From: an uncultured Pseudomonadales bacterium
GTDB taxonomy: Bacteria; Pseudomonadota; Gammaproteobacteria; Pseudomonadales; Porticoccaceae
Direction of reading: 5' to 3'
Assembly: GCA_943846685.1 (NCBI GenBank)
Contig: OX044363.1
Location: 1,406,001 to 1,470,000, forward strand
DNA length: 64,000 nt
Position numbers and translations under genes: made by a program. The notes under the pieces are model-generated. The model was given only the letters and a program-made list of their open reading frames with translations, had not been told where the DNA came from and made no database searches. Below are positions 46,721 to 56,541 of this stretch, one piece after another. Within the stretch, counting starts at the first letter, position 1. Each line of letters starts with the position of its first letter.

Positions 46721-46734
46721 TTTGTTATTTCAAT

Positions 46735-46768
46735 ACAGACTGACCCAAGGTGCAATGGGTCAGTCTGT
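46735..46768. terminator. hairpin between the DUF934 gene and the antiporter
   Basis: ACAGACTGACCCA (46735-46747) and TGGGTCAGTCTGT (46756-46768) make a perfect 13-bp stem with an 8-base loop. The T-tract lies on the plus-strand side only, but the genes run on the minus strand, so termination efficiency for them is uncertain. Confidence 0.5.
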
Positions 46769-46802
46769 TTTAATTGAAAAAAATCCTTTTTATTGTTTTG
46801 TT

Positions 46803-47303
46803 TTATCGGTGGCGCTTAAAAAGTGGCTCGGGTTGATCCACTGCGACCTGATAGCTGTCGCTAAAGTCGTTAAAAGATTTACTGGCGGCGGCCAGATCTA
46901 TTTCTGATTCAAACTGAAAGGCATTAAAGCCACAGCGCTGCATCATAAATAGTTGATCGCGGATAAAGTTGCCAATCGCACGTATTTCGCCGATGTAGCC
47001 ATAGCGTTCGCAGAGAAGGCGGGCGGTGGAGAAGGCGCGTCCATCGACAAACTTTGGGAAGTTAATCGCGATAACTGGAACGGCTGCAATGCTGCCGGCA
47101 AAGTCTTCGATCTCTTCGTGGCTGTCAATCCACACCCCGACATTGCCGCTGTGCTCGGTGAGCTGTTGCTGGTTGGCTTTCCAGTAGTCCGCGGAAACCA
47201 GAATATCGCCGACGGGCAGTGTTTCACTGTCAGCGCTCACTAGCTGGTAGCTGTTGTCTATAACTTGGCCGTCTTTTAGATAGGCTTTAAGCTGCTGGTG
47301 CAT
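46803..47303 (-). CDS. DUF934 family protein, sulfite reductase neighbour
   Basis: 166 residues. 'ADYWKANQQQLTEHSGNVGV' and 'FPKFVDGRAFSTARLLCERY' with 'GEIRAIGNFIRDQLFMMQRC' are the DUF934 pattern. The family is nearly always encoded directly after a sulfite/nitrite reductase, as here, with the start overlapping the cysI end by 17 bp. Its job is unknown; a role in assembly or electron delivery to the reductase is a guess. Confidence 0.88.
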   Translation of the reverse strand: MHQQLKAYLKDGQVIDNSYQLVSADSETLPVGDILVSADYWKANQQQLTEHSGNVGVWIDSHEEIEDFAGSIAAVPVIAINFPKFVDGRAFSTARLLCERYGYIGEIRAIGNFIRDQLFMMQRCGFNAFQFESEIDLAAASKSFNDFSDSYQVAVDQPEPLFKRHR

Positions 47304-48951
47304 AAACTCTCTCCTTGAATTTTTCTATTCCGATACGCTGGTAAGTGCTTAAAAAGCTCTCTTGATCGAGACGGTTTTCAACATAGACATCCAATAGTTT
47401 TTCAATGCTGTCGACCACTGCATCTCGCGATAGTGAGCGTCCGAGCACCTTGCCGAGGGCGGCATCTTTATTGGCGCTGCCGCCAAGCTGAATCTGGTAC
47501 CACTCTTCGCCTTTCTTATCGACACCGAGAATACCTATATGGCCAATATGGTGATGACCACAGGCGTTCATACAGCCAGAGATATTCAGTTCCAGATCAC
47601 CGAGATCATAGACATAGTCTAGATCATCAAACTTGCGTTGGATGGCTTCTGCAACAGGAATTGATTTGGCGTTGGCCAGTGAGCAGTAATCGCCGCCGGG
47701 ACAGCAAATCATATCGTTGATAGTGCCGATATTCGGAGTTGCTAGGCCAGCGCTTTTGGCTTGCTGCCAGAGTTCAAAAAGCTCTGATTTAAGGATGTCA
47801 GCGAGAACTATATTCTGGTTGTGTGTGGTGCGAACCTCGCCAAACGAGTAACGATCAGCCAGATCAGCGATCTGCTCAAGTTGACGGTCAGTGACATCAC
47901 CGGGAGCAACGCCAGCAGGTTTTAATGACAATGTGACCGAGGCATAACCAGCTTGCTTCTGGGCTCTGACGTTACGATCTAACCAGCGTGAGAAAGCTTT
48001 GTGCTCTGTGGCCAGTGACTGCACTTCAGCGTCAACGGCTGCACTGTCGACTGTTTGATAGTCGGGGAGGGTGAAGAAACTTTTAACTCGCTCAATTTCA
48101 TTGCCATTGAGTGTCGCTGGGCCATTTTTTAAATGCTCCCATTCTGCTTCTACACGCTCGGCAAAGACTGCAGGCGTCCAAGCTCTAACCAAAATTTTGA
48201 TGCGCGCTTTGTATTTGTTATCGCGATTGCCAAAGCGATTGTAGACTCTAAGGATTGCATCTAAGTAAGTTAGTAGATGTTCTTTGGGCAGGAATTCACG
48301 AATTGATGATGCTATAACTGGAGTTCTGCCCAGTCCGCCACCGGCAAAAACATGGAATCCAGTCTCACCACTTTCATTTTTAACCAGCTGGAGGCCAATA
48401 TCGTGAAGCAGGAATGCGGCGCGATCTTCTTCTGAACCGCAGACAGCGATTTTAAATTTGCGCGGCAGGAAGGCAAATTCTGGATGCAGCGTCGACCATT
48501 GGCGAATAATTTCACACCAGGGACGCGGATCTTCAATTTCATCGTCTGCAACACCGGCGAACTGGTCGGTAGTGGTGTTGCGTATACAGTTACCACTGGT
48601 TTGTATGGCATGCATCTCAACCGAGGCGAGCTCAGCGAGAATATCGGGAACTTCTTCCAGAACTGGCCAGTTAAGCTGAATATTTTGACGGGTGGTAAAG
48701 TGCACATAGCCCTTATCGAAGGTTCTGCTAATAGCGGCGATCTTGCGCACCTGACGGCTGGACATCAGTCCATAGGGCACGGCGATGCGTAACATAGGCG
48801 CCAGACGCTGAACGTAGAGACCATTTTGCAGGCGCAGGGGAAGAAACTCTTCTTCACTGATCTGGCCCTCTAAATAGCGATTAGTTTGGTCTCGATACTG
48901 TTCGACTCGTTCATCGACGAGCTTTTGATCGTACTGATCATAGATATACAT
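47287..48951 (-). CDS. cysI: sulfite (nitrite/sulfite) reductase hemoprotein
   Basis: 554 residues. Siroheme/[4Fe-4S] enzyme reducing sulfite to sulfide for cysteine synthesis. The cluster ligands are visible as 'CCPGGDYCSLANAKS' and 'SGCMNACGHHHIGHIG'. Repeated ferredoxin-like half domains ('GYVHFTTRQNIQLNW' and 'GEVRTTHNQNIVLAD') are typical. Start ATG at 48951. Sulfide made here feeds metZ-type sulfhydrylation. Nitrite reduction cannot be ruled out by sequence alone. Confidence 0.92.
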   Translation of the reverse strand: MYIYDQYDQKLVDERVEQYRDQTNRYLEGQISEEEFLPLRLQNGLYVQRLAPMLRIAVPYGLMSSRQVRKIAAISRTFDKGYVHFTTRQNIQLNWPVLEEVPDILAELASVEMHAIQTSGNCIRNTTTDQFAGVADDEIEDPRPWCEIIRQWSTLHPEFAFLPRKFKIAVCGSEEDRAAFLLHDIGLQLVKNESGETGFHVFAGGGLGRTPVIASSIREFLPKEHLLTYLDAILRVYNRFGNRDNKYKARIKILVRAWTPAVFAERVEAEWEHLKNGPATLNGNEIERVKSFFTLPDYQTVDSAAVDAEVQSLATEHKAFSRWLDRNVRAQKQAGYASVTLSLKPAGVAPGDVTDRQLEQIADLADRYSFGEVRTTHNQNIVLADILKSELFELWQQAKSAGLATPNIGTINDMICCPGGDYCSLANAKSIPVAEAIQRKFDDLDYVYDLGDLELNISGCMNACGHHHIGHIGILGVDKKGEEWYQIQLGGSANKDAALGKVLGRSLSRDAVVDSIEKLLDVYVENRLDQESFLSTYQRIGIEKFKERVYAPAA

Positions 48952-49308
48952 GGATACTGCTTACCTCTTTATCCTTTGCCTGACCGGCCTATACAGGTGA
49001 AATTTGAGCGAAAAATCTACAGCACAAAGTCCTACCTTACTTTAAGGGGCGCAATAATAGCGTCACAGGCGGCGCTTTTAAATTACTATTTGAATATATG
49101 CAGGTAGTTTTTGGAATATCCATGGCTTTTACCTCTCTGGTTAGGGGTATTTTCGGGTTTTATCCCTTTAGCCAGTTGCTTTACTTTCAAAAGGCGAGAC
49201 AGCCGAGAATGCAGTTGCTAGAATGCGCGCCCTTGAGAGGGTCGATAACTGCGATCGTCGAAGAAATATTTATTCAGATCTATAATTTTTAAGCTTAAGG
49301 TATCCCCT
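48952..49308. other. 357-bp intergenic region, divergent promoters expected
   Basis: Separates cysI (-) from the miniprotein and nadA (+). It must carry promoters for both directions. A frame of 64 codons in it (49098-49292) has no ribosome-binding site and no recognisable content. No repeat or RNA gene is evident. Confidence 0.6.
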
Positions 49309-49437
49309 ATGTCTAACGACAACAATCAAGACCAAGATTACAGTGCTGAAGATAGCAAAGTCGATGCGATTGCCGCAGTTGCTGTGCTGTCTATAATTAT
49401 TGTTACCGTTGTTTACTGGCTTTCTACCCTGGGGTAG
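49309..49437 (+). CDS. 42-residue single-pass membrane miniprotein
   Basis: ATG at 49309 preceded by TTAAGG eight bases upstream. The peptide has an acidic, Asn/Asp-rich head of ~17 residues ('MSNDNNQDQDYSAEDSKVDA') and one hydrophobic helix ('IAAVAVLSIIIVTVVYWLS'), ending in a short tail. The composition is what a genuine small inner-membrane protein would have. It lies 50 bp before nadA on the same strand. No family recognised. Confidence 0.6.
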   Translation: MSNDNNQDQDYSAEDSKVDAIAAVAVLSIIIVTVVYWLSTLG

Positions 49438-49487
49438 TAGTCCAGGTTTGTGATTCTATATTCAAACTTTATTGAGAATAGCGAAAT

Positions 49488-50552
49488 ATGAGCGATAGAC
49501 TGCAGCTGGCTGAAAATGTAAGTCAACGATCTATGGTTGAGGATTACCTTAACCGGGTTCAGTTTGAGCCCGAGATTAATGCGCAGAAAATTGCCCAATT
49601 GCAAGAACAGATCAAACAACAGCTGATCGAGAAAGACGCTGTTCTTATCGCCCATTACTACACCGACCCGTTGATTCAAGCATTGGCTGAAGAGACTGGC
49701 GGGGTGGTTTCAGACTCTCTTGAGATGGCACGTTTCGGCAAGACTCACAGTGCTCAGACACTGGTGATTGCCGGCGTTAAGTTTATGGGTGAGACAGCAA
49801 AAATTCTCACCCCTGAAAAGCGCGTGCTAATGCCAACGCTAGAGGCAACCTGTTCTCTGGATATTGGCTGCCCAGCCGATAAATTTGCCGAGTTTTGTGA
49901 CCAGCACCCGGATCGCACCGTGGTGGTTTACGCCAATACCTCGGCAGCGGTTAAGGCTCGAGCTGACTGGGTGGTGACTTCTAGTATTGCGCTGGATGTG
50001 GTCGACCATCTGGATAGTCTCGGTGAAAAAATTCTCTGGGCACCGGATAAATATCTCGGCAGCTATGTGCAGGGTAAAACCGGTGCTGATATGTTGCTCT
50101 GGGATGGCAGCTGTATTGTTCATGAAGAGTTTAAAGCCAAGCGCCTGCTTGAGCTTAAAGCGGTTCATCCGGATGCGGCAGTCTTAGTTCACCCCGAGTC
50201 ACCGCAGTCCGTTATCGATATTGCCGATGCAGTGGGTTCTACCTCGCAGCTGATTGCCGCTGCGGCAAGTCTTCCTCAGCAAAAGATGATTGTAGCTACT
50301 GATCAGGGGATCTTTTTCAAAATGCAGCAGGCGGTGCCCGATAAAGAGCTATTGGTCGCACCGACTGGGGGCAGCAGCGCAACCTGTCGTAGCTGTGCCA
50401 GCTGTCCGTGGATGGGTATGAATAGTCTGGAAAACTTACTGGCTTCTCTGCAAGAGGGGAGCAATGAAGTGTTTGTCGATGCTCAGATTGGTGAGCTGGC
50501 AATGAAGTCTCTGGGTCGTATGATTGATTTCCGCGAGCAGCAAGGCTCGTAA
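49488..50552 (+). CDS. nadA: quinolinate synthase
   Basis: 354 residues. Condenses iminoaspartate with dihydroxyacetone phosphate to quinolinate in NAD synthesis. Motifs: '[20 protein letters not shown]', '[20 protein letters not shown]', '[18 protein letters not shown]', and the C-terminal cluster '[13 protein letters not shown]'. The cysteines needed for the [4Fe-4S] cluster are in place. Confidence 0.96.
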   Translation: MSDRLQLAENVSQRSMVEDYLNRVQFEPEINAQKIAQLQEQIKQQLIEKDAVLIAHYYTDPLIQALAEETGGVVSDSLEMARFGKTHSAQTLVIAGVKFMGETAKILTPEKRVLMPTLEATCSLDIGCPADKFAEFCDQHPDRTVVVYANTSAAVKARADWVVTSSIALDVVDHLDSLGEKILWAPDKYLGSYVQGKTGADMLLWDGSCIVHEEFKAKRLLELKAVHPDAAVLVHPESPQSVIDIADAVGSTSQLIAAAASLPQQKMIVATDQGIFFKMQQAVPDKELLVAPTGGSSATCRSCASCPWMGMNSLENLLASLQEGSNEVFVDAQIGELAMKSLGRMIDFREQQGS

Positions 50553-50580
50553 TAAAAAGTTCGTTATAAAAAGCTCACAA

Positions 50581-52077
50581 TCAAAGCTTTTCCGCTCGAT
50601 CCTCCATCTCCACAAGATCTCTCAGCCGCTGACGAATAATCGCCGATTGCTTAAAGTCACTTTTAGCCAGTTTGGCTGCAAGCCCGAGCTGTTCCCGCGC
50701 CATATCAAACACGCCAATAAGAATAAAGTATTCCGCACGGGCCTGATGCAGGCCTGAAATATTACCCGCCAAGCCACGTACCTCGGCCAGTCGGTACCAG
50801 ATCATTGGGTCTTGGGGGCGCATTCGCGAAAGGGCGGTCAGCACGGCATCGCCGCTATCGTAGCTATGTTCCTGCCAAAGTGCTTCAGATTTAAGTACCA
50901 TCAAAGGATAGTTATTCGGATTCAGTGTTAGCAGCTTATTTAATTTAGTAACAGCTAATTGATACTCTTTCTGAGCTATATCGATTTCAATAGCCGTGTA
51001 ATGAAAGGTCAGATTATTGGGGTTGCTGGCCAGTAGTGTGGCAATTATCTGCTGGGCTTTGTCGAGCCGCTTATCTTTTAAGTAAGCCAACGCCAGACCG
51101 TAGTTGGCGGCATCGGCTTTTAGGGTATTGGCTTTAAGTTCTGCATTAAAGCGATTAATACTGTTGTTAATATTGTGCTCCATCGCCACCAGTGCTCGGG
51201 CACGCATCAGGTAGAACTGCGGGTTTTGCGCATACTGGCGCATGGACGTACCCATTGAGCGGTTGCGGGCATCACCTATACGTTTCTCGGTCACCGGGTG
51301 GGTCAATAGGAATTCCGGGGGACGGCTGCCGGTATAGCGGCTCGCCTTAAGCAGTGTGGCAAACATATCAGCGACAGCACCGGGATCGCGGTTGGCGCGT
51401 TCCATGGTCGCTAATCCAACCCGGTCGGCTTCGCGCTCATTGGCACGGCTAAAGCGCAGCTGGCTGTCCATGGCCAGAGCCTGAGAACTGATCATTGCAG
51501 CAGTGGCTGCATCGCCGCCGGCAGTGGCGGCCAGAACCACGCTGGCCAATAAGCCCGCCATACTCAGTACTGAAGTTTTTTTCTGCGCTTCAGCGCCTCT
51601 GGAGAAATGTCTCTGGCTAAGGTGTGCCAGTTCATGGGCGAGAACCGATGCCATTTGGTCTTCATTTTCGGCATAGGCAAAGACACCGGTATGAAATCCA
51701 ACTACGCCACCGGGAACCGCAAAGGCATTCATCGAGGGATTTTTAACAATAACCAGTTCCAGTCGCGGATCTTCGAGATCGCTGTAGGTGGCCAAATTGT
51801 AGAGTAGCTGCTCGAGATAGATTTGCATCAGCGGGTCGTCATAGGCTTTAACGCGACTGCGGAATACCTTTAACCAGATTCGCCCCAGCTCATATTCCTG
51901 CTGTTTGGAGATAATCCCCGATGCGGCATCGCCGAGTACCGGAAGTTTGATTTCATTTACGGCATGGCCATTGCCTAGGGGCAGTATAAGGCCACATAAA
52001 AGAAGCAGGGTTTGAAGAATATGTCTCTGCTTGCAGAGATTGCGCAAAAAAGGCTGTGTTAGAAACGGTTTTTTCAA
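50581..52077 (-). CDS. bepA: M48-family metalloprotease with TPR repeats, BepA-like
   Basis: 498 residues. N-terminal signal peptide ('HILQTLLLLCGLILPLGNGH'), M48 peptidase domain with zinc motif 'LAHELAHLSQRH' and a later 'NEREADRVG' glutamate, then TPR repeats to the C-terminus ('ALAYLKDKRLDKAQQIIATL', 'NPNNYPLMVLKSEALWQEH'). BepA-type periplasmic proteases monitor assembly of outer-membrane proteins such as LptD. Convergent with nadA. Confidence 0.9.
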   Translation of the reverse strand: MKKPFLTQPFLRNLCKQRHILQTLLLLCGLILPLGNGHAVNEIKLPVLGDAASGIISKQQEYELGRIWLKVFRSRVKAYDDPLMQIYLEQLLYNLATYSDLEDPRLELVIVKNPSMNAFAVPGGVVGFHTGVFAYAENEDQMASVLAHELAHLSQRHFSRGAEAQKKTSVLSMAGLLASVVLAATAGGDAATAAMISSQALAMDSQLRFSRANEREADRVGLATMERANRDPGAVADMFATLLKASRYTGSRPPEFLLTHPVTEKRIGDARNRSMGTSMRQYAQNPQFYLMRARALVAMEHNINNSINRFNAELKANTLKADAANYGLALAYLKDKRLDKAQQIIATLLASNPNNLTFHYTAIEIDIAQKEYQLAVTKLNKLLTLNPNNYPLMVLKSEALWQEHSYDSGDAVLTALSRMRPQDPMIWYRLAEVRGLAGNISGLHQARAEYFILIGVFDMAREQLGLAAKLAKSDFKQSAIIRQRLRDLVEMEDRAEKL

Positions 52078-52279
52078 AATAGGCCTATATCGGGTTACAT
52101 ATGATTAGCACTGCCGTGATAGCATCACTGTAGCGGAAAATTATGCACAGTTCGACAGTTGAAATATCCACAAGTTTCAGGTCAGATACGGCCAAACTAT
52201 CGTTGTCATTTTCGCGTTAGAGCATTTATTGAGCAATTAGCTATTACAAAAACCAGCACAAACAAAAGGGATAGAAGGG

Positions 52280-53380
52280 ATGAAGAAGATATTACACAAG
52301 TGGATTGAGCGGTATTTTGGCACTGAAGAAGCCTTGCTGCTGACCATTATCCTGATTGTGTCACTGGTAATTTTCGCCACTCTGGGCGCAGTGCTCGGGC
52401 CAGTTTTTGCTGCCGTCATTCTCTCGTTTTTACTTCAGGGTGTGGTGAATACCTTGCGCCGTTACGGGGTACCTAACAGTGTTGCCATTATGAGCACCTA
52501 CCTGCTGTTTATGGTTGGATTTCTTTCGGTGATTGTCGGCTTGATTCCTATGGTGGGTCGCCAGACTTCACTGCTTGTGGGTGAGCTACCCAGTATGATT
52601 GGTCGCCTGCGTGAACTGGCGGTAGATCTGCCAGAGCGCTATGCCGAGTATGTTAGCCCGGAGCAGTTTCAGTCGATTATGGCGCGTCTTACCGAAGAAG
52701 TTGGCCGACTGGCGGAGCAGGCGCTATCCTTTTCTATCAGTAGTTTTCCGAGCATTATCGGCCTGATGATCTATGTGGTTCTGGTGCCGTTATTGGTGCT
52801 GTTTATGCTAAAGGATAAGGATCAGCTGTTGCTGTTTATGGGCAGTCTATTGCCTGAAGAGCGCTCGGTGATGCGCACCATCTGGAATGAGATGGATATG
52901 CAATTTACCAACTATGTGCGGGGTAAGGCGATTGAGATATTAATTGTCGGTTCAGTTTCCTACGCGGCGTTTTTATTGTTGGGGGTTAATTACGCGGCTC
53001 TTCTGGCGCTATTAGTGGGTCTCTCGGTACTGATTCCCTATATTGGCGCGACGGTTGTCACTGTGCCGGTCCTGCTGGTTGGCTATATGCAGTGGGGCTT
53101 TAGCAATGAGTTCTTCTGGCTGTTTGGTGTCTATGGGGTTATTCAGTTTCTCGATGGCAATGTGTTAATTCCGGTGCTGTTTTCCGAGGTGGTTAATCTG
53201 CATCCGGTATTTATTATTATCTCCGTTCTACTCTTTGGCGGAATATGGGGTTTCTGGGGTGTGTTTTTCGCTATACCTTTAGCGACGCTAGTTAAGGCCG
53301 TCTTTAACGCCTGGCCGCGCAAAGCTCAGCGCGAGATGGAGTTTCAGCCGCCATTGGATTTACCTGCGGATGGTGAATAA
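52280..53380 (+). CDS. AI-2E family permease (PerM-like)
   Basis: 366 residues, about eight membrane helices of the AI-2E exporter family: 'FATLGAVLGPVFAAVILSFL', a large loop (~100-160), then 'VLFMLKDKDQLLLFMGSLLP' and 'NYAALLALLVGLSVLIPYIG', 'FLDGNVLIPVLFSEVVNLHP'. Annotated PerM in many gammaproteobacteria; actual transport substrate is uncertain. Start ATG follows GGGATAGAAGGG. Confidence 0.85.
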   Translation: MKKILHKWIERYFGTEEALLLTIILIVSLVIFATLGAVLGPVFAAVILSFLLQGVVNTLRRYGVPNSVAIMSTYLLFMVGFLSVIVGLIPMVGRQTSLLVGELPSMIGRLRELAVDLPERYAEYVSPEQFQSIMARLTEEVGRLAEQALSFSISSFPSIIGLMIYVVLVPLLVLFMLKDKDQLLLFMGSLLPEERSVMRTIWNEMDMQFTNYVRGKAIEILIVGSVSYAAFLLLGVNYAALLALLVGLSVLIPYIGATVVTVPVLLVGYMQWGFSNEFFWLFGVYGVIQFLDGNVLIPVLFSEVVNLHPVFIIISVLLFGGIWGFWGVFFAIPLATLVKAVFNAWPRKAQREMEFQPPLDLPADGE

Positions 53381-53443
53381 TAGGGCTCAGCCTAAATTTA
53401 AACCAGCACAGTAGTTATAACTTAATAAGCAAAGGAATTTTAT

Positions 53444-56284
53444 ATGCGTCGTTTGATGGGTCTCTGTGGATTTTTGTTTTCTGCGGTCTTTATATTAGTC
53501 CTTCAGCAGGGCTGTTCTGGTTTATCTGATCATAACCACAGCTATGACCAAAGCTCGAAAATAGTCACCAGTCCCAATGATAATCGCCAGTACCGGTATA
53601 TCCGTCTGGGTAATAAGCTCGATGTACTGCTAATTTCTGATCCCAGTGCTGATAAAGCGGCTGCATCTCTCGATGTCCATATTGGCAGCTATCAAAACCC
53701 GGCTGATCGTGCAGGGTTAGTTCATTTTCTTGAGCATATGTTATTTCTTGGCACTGAAAAGTATCCGGACCCCGGCGAGTATCAGCGCTTTATTAGTGAG
53801 CATGGCGGTACCCACAATGCCGGCACCGGCCTTGAGAATACCAACTACTTTTTTGATATAGATGCGGTTTATCTGGAGCCTGCACTGGATCGTTTTTCCC
53901 AATTTTTTACCTCGCCGAACTTTGATGCTAAGTACGTTGATCGCGAGCGCAATGCGGTGGAGTCCGAGTATCGTTTAAAGATTAAGGATGACGGCAGGCG
54001 CTCACAGGACGTGCTTCAGGAACAGGTTAATCCTCAGCATCCGCTGTCGAAATTCACTGTTGGTAACCTTGAGACTCTGGCCGATCTGGATGGCCGTCCG
54101 GTACGCGATGAATTACTGGCAATCTATCAGAAATACTACTCAGCCAATATTATGAAGCTGGTGGTTCTCGGCAGTGAAAATCTCGATCAATTGCAGGCGT
54201 TGGTCGAGCCGCGCTTTTCGCTAGTGGCTAACAATGATGTGCAAGTTGATATTCACCGCGCGCCATTTTTTGAATCCCAGCGTCTACCTGTGCAAATCTC
54301 TGTTACGCCGCTGCAAAATTCCCGCAGTCTAAGTCTTTCGTTTCAGATTCCAAAGATGCTCCCTCACTGGCAGAAAAAACCTGCCGGTTATCTGGGCGCA
54401 CTTATCGGCCATGAGGGCGATGGCAGTCTTCTCGATCAATTAAAGAAGCGTGGTTGGGCAGATGGTCTGGGGGCAGGGATGGCGCTGGAGGATCGTGGTG
54501 GTGCACTGTTCTCTGTGGATATGTCATTGACACCTCAGGGGCTGGAACATCAGGAAAAGATTGTTGAGATGTTCTTTGCCTGGGTTAAGTTGATTGGTGA
54601 GCAGGGCATTGAGCGTTGGCGTTTTGATGAGCGTGCTCAGTTAAGTGCGCTCGCGTTTAGATTTCAGGAAAAGCAAAACCCGGTTGGCTATGTTGCATCT
54701 CTTGCATCGATGATGCAGTTGTATCCGGTGGCCGATGTGTTGCAGGCAAACTTCGTGATGAATGATTTTGATGCTGATCTGTTAGCAGAGGTTAGTGGGT
54801 ATTTGACGCCGGCGAATATGCTACTGCAGTTGACTGCCCCAGAGGTACAGGGCGATCAGATAAGTCTTATGTATCAGACTCCCTATTCAGTCACTGAGAT
54901 TTCCGCTACACAGCTTGAAAAATGGAATCGGCCGCAAAAATTTGCAGAGCTTAAATTACCATCGAACAACCCTTATATAGCAGAGGATCTCGAGTTACTG
55001 GCGACTGCTGAAAATCCAATTCCCGAGCTGTTAGTGCAGAGCGACACTGTGACTGCATGGCATTTTCAGGATACCCGGTTTGGCGTTCCCAAGGCACATA
55101 TTATTGCCGCACTGGAATCCGCTAGTATCAATTCCCCGGCCAAGGCCGCCGCTATACAGCTCTATCTCGCCTATATTGATGATCAGCTAGGGGCAAAGGT
55201 TTATCCGGCCACCGAGGCGGGCTTAACGTTCTCGCTTCAGCCGACCAATAAAGGATTTAGTGTTGTTGTCGGTGGTTATTCAGACCGTCAATCAGCACTG
55301 TTAAACGATATTCTTGCGGCACTCAAAAACCCAGTGTGGCAGCAGGAGCGCTTTGATCGAATTCAGCAATCAATGGTTCGAGACCTTAACAATTTCCGCC
55401 GTGAGTATCCGTTTCGCCAGGTTGTCGCCAGTCTTTATTCGATGCTTAAAGGGCAGTGGACTCCAATTCAAAAAGCCAATGCGGTCAATCAGCTATCTAT
55501 GCCTGAACTTGCTGCCCAGGTTAAAGATTTTACCCAGAACCTTAAACTCAAGGTTCTGATCAGTGGTAATCATGATCGCCAGTCTGCCGAGAAAATTATC
55601 GCCAGCCTATCGAGTTGGACCCAGCTTAAAGCGGTTCAGCCACAGCAGACAGTTGCTAAATTAGACCTTGGCGAATATCGCGCACAGATTCCCATCGATC
55701 ATAGTGATGCAGCTTTAATGCTCTATATACAGGGTCGCAGCGATACTTTGGAAGAGCGCGCCCATATGTTATTGATTGGCGAAATGCTCTCTTCTCCATT
55801 TTATACCAGTCTTCGCACAGAGAAACAGTTGGGCTATGTGGTTGCCGCTTTTGCCAGCAATCATCTGCGGGTTCCTGGGATTGCACTGTTGGTGCAATCA
55901 CCTACAGCGGATGAACAGTTGTTGCGGTCAGAGTTTGATCAATTCCTGAACCGCTATGCGGAGGAGGTTGCATCACTTAACCAAGCCGATCTAAAGCGCT
56001 ATAAAACATCTGTTTTGAGCAGCTTGCAGGAAACACCGAAAAATTTAGCCGAGCTCAATGGTCGGTTTATGGAATCGGTGGGTTTGGGTTATAACAGTTT
56101 TGATTTTCGTCAGCAGTTGGCTGAGCAGGTTGCCGCGGTGACTTTAAGCAGTTTAAACCGTGCTTACAGTGCTGTGGTGGTCGGTGATATCCGCGGATTG
56201 TCGGTTGAGACCGCTGCGCCGGAGCAGGAAATTAGTACTACAGACCTGCGTGAGCAGGGCGCGGTTTACCAATATGACTTCTAA
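53444..56284 (+). CDS. M16 (insulinase/pitrilysin) family zinc protease
   Basis: 946 residues, similar in size to E. coli protease III (PtrA). The inverted zinc motif is 'LVHFLEHMLFLGTEKYPDPG' (HFLEH), with the remote glutamate region ('ERNAVESEYRLKIK'). Four-domain architecture with a non-catalytic C-terminal half. The N-terminus is hydrophobic and ends 'VLQQGCSGLSD', which would be a non-canonical lipobox (Gln at -2 and -3), so lipoprotein status is doubtful but periplasmic export is likely. Confidence 0.88.
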   Translation: MRRLMGLCGFLFSAVFILVLQQGCSGLSDHNHSYDQSSKIVTSPNDNRQYRYIRLGNKLDVLLISDPSADKAAASLDVHIGSYQNPADRAGLVHFLEHMLFLGTEKYPDPGEYQRFISEHGGTHNAGTGLENTNYFFDIDAVYLEPALDRFSQFFTSPNFDAKYVDRERNAVESEYRLKIKDDGRRSQDVLQEQVNPQHPLSKFTVGNLETLADLDGRPVRDELLAIYQKYYSANIMKLVVLGSENLDQLQALVEPRFSLVANNDVQVDIHRAPFFESQRLPVQISVTPLQNSRSLSLSFQIPKMLPHWQKKPAGYLGALIGHEGDGSLLDQLKKRGWADGLGAGMALEDRGGALFSVDMSLTPQGLEHQEKIVEMFFAWVKLIGEQGIERWRFDERAQLSALAFRFQEKQNPVGYVASLASMMQLYPVADVLQANFVMNDFDADLLAEVSGYLTPANMLLQLTAPEVQGDQISLMYQTPYSVTEISATQLEKWNRPQKFAELKLPSNNPYIAEDLELLATAENPIPELLVQSDTVTAWHFQDTRFGVPKAHIIAALESASINSPAKAAAIQLYLAYIDDQLGAKVYPATEAGLTFSLQPTNKGFSVVVGGYSDRQSALLNDILAALKNPVWQQERFDRIQQSMVRDLNNFRREYPFRQVVASLYSMLKGQWTPIQKANAVNQLSMPELAAQVKDFTQNLKLKVLISGNHDRQSAEKIIASLSSWTQLKAVQPQQTVAKLDLGEYRAQIPIDHSDAALMLYIQGRSDTLEERAHMLLIGEMLSSPFYTSLRTEKQLGYVVAAFASNHLRVPGIALLVQSPTADEQLLRSEFDQFLNRYAEEVASLNQADLKRYKTSVLSSLQETPKNLAELNGRFMESVGLGYNSFDFRQQLAEQVAAVTLSSLNRAYSAVVVGDIRGLSVETAAPEQEISTTDLREQGAVYQYDF

Positions 56285-56468
56285 ATATTGAGGGTCATTC
56301 TTTTTGTAATTCTACTAACTTAGATTGATTTAGAAAATAGTTATATAAAACAGTTGGTTACAATCTTCATTTTTTAGCTGATTAAGCCTTAACCTTATTT
56401 TAAATCCGGGCATCCCGTTGATTTTGTAGCTGAGCTACATTAAAATTGGCGCCTGATTTTTTGTGGCA

Positions 56469-56477
56469 TGTTATACA
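56469..56477 (+). promoter_or_regulatory. extended -10 promoter candidate of aceE
   Basis: TGTTATACA (TGn followed by TATACA), 60 bases before the aceE start; transcription would begin near 56484, giving a short leader that contains the 10-codon frame. Confidence 0.4.
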
Positions 56478-56508
56478 GTAACACTTGTATGCAAGGGGCT
56501 ACGAAAAA

Positions 56509-56541
56509 ATGACTAATAAAAAAATGGTTGGTGACGAATGA
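56509..56541 (+). CDS. possible 10-residue leader peptide overlapping the aceE start
   Basis: ATG at 56509, ten codons ('MTNKKMVGDE') and a TGA whose first two bases belong to the aceE ATG (ATGA overlap). AAGGGG lies about ten bases upstream. Such an arrangement would couple aceE translation to the leader. It could also be chance; no attenuator hairpin is obvious. Confidence 0.35.
   Translation: MTNKKMVGDE

Noticed and set aside
49098..49292. 64-codon frame between cysI and the miniprotein
   Set aside because: No ribosome-binding site and no coherent protein character.
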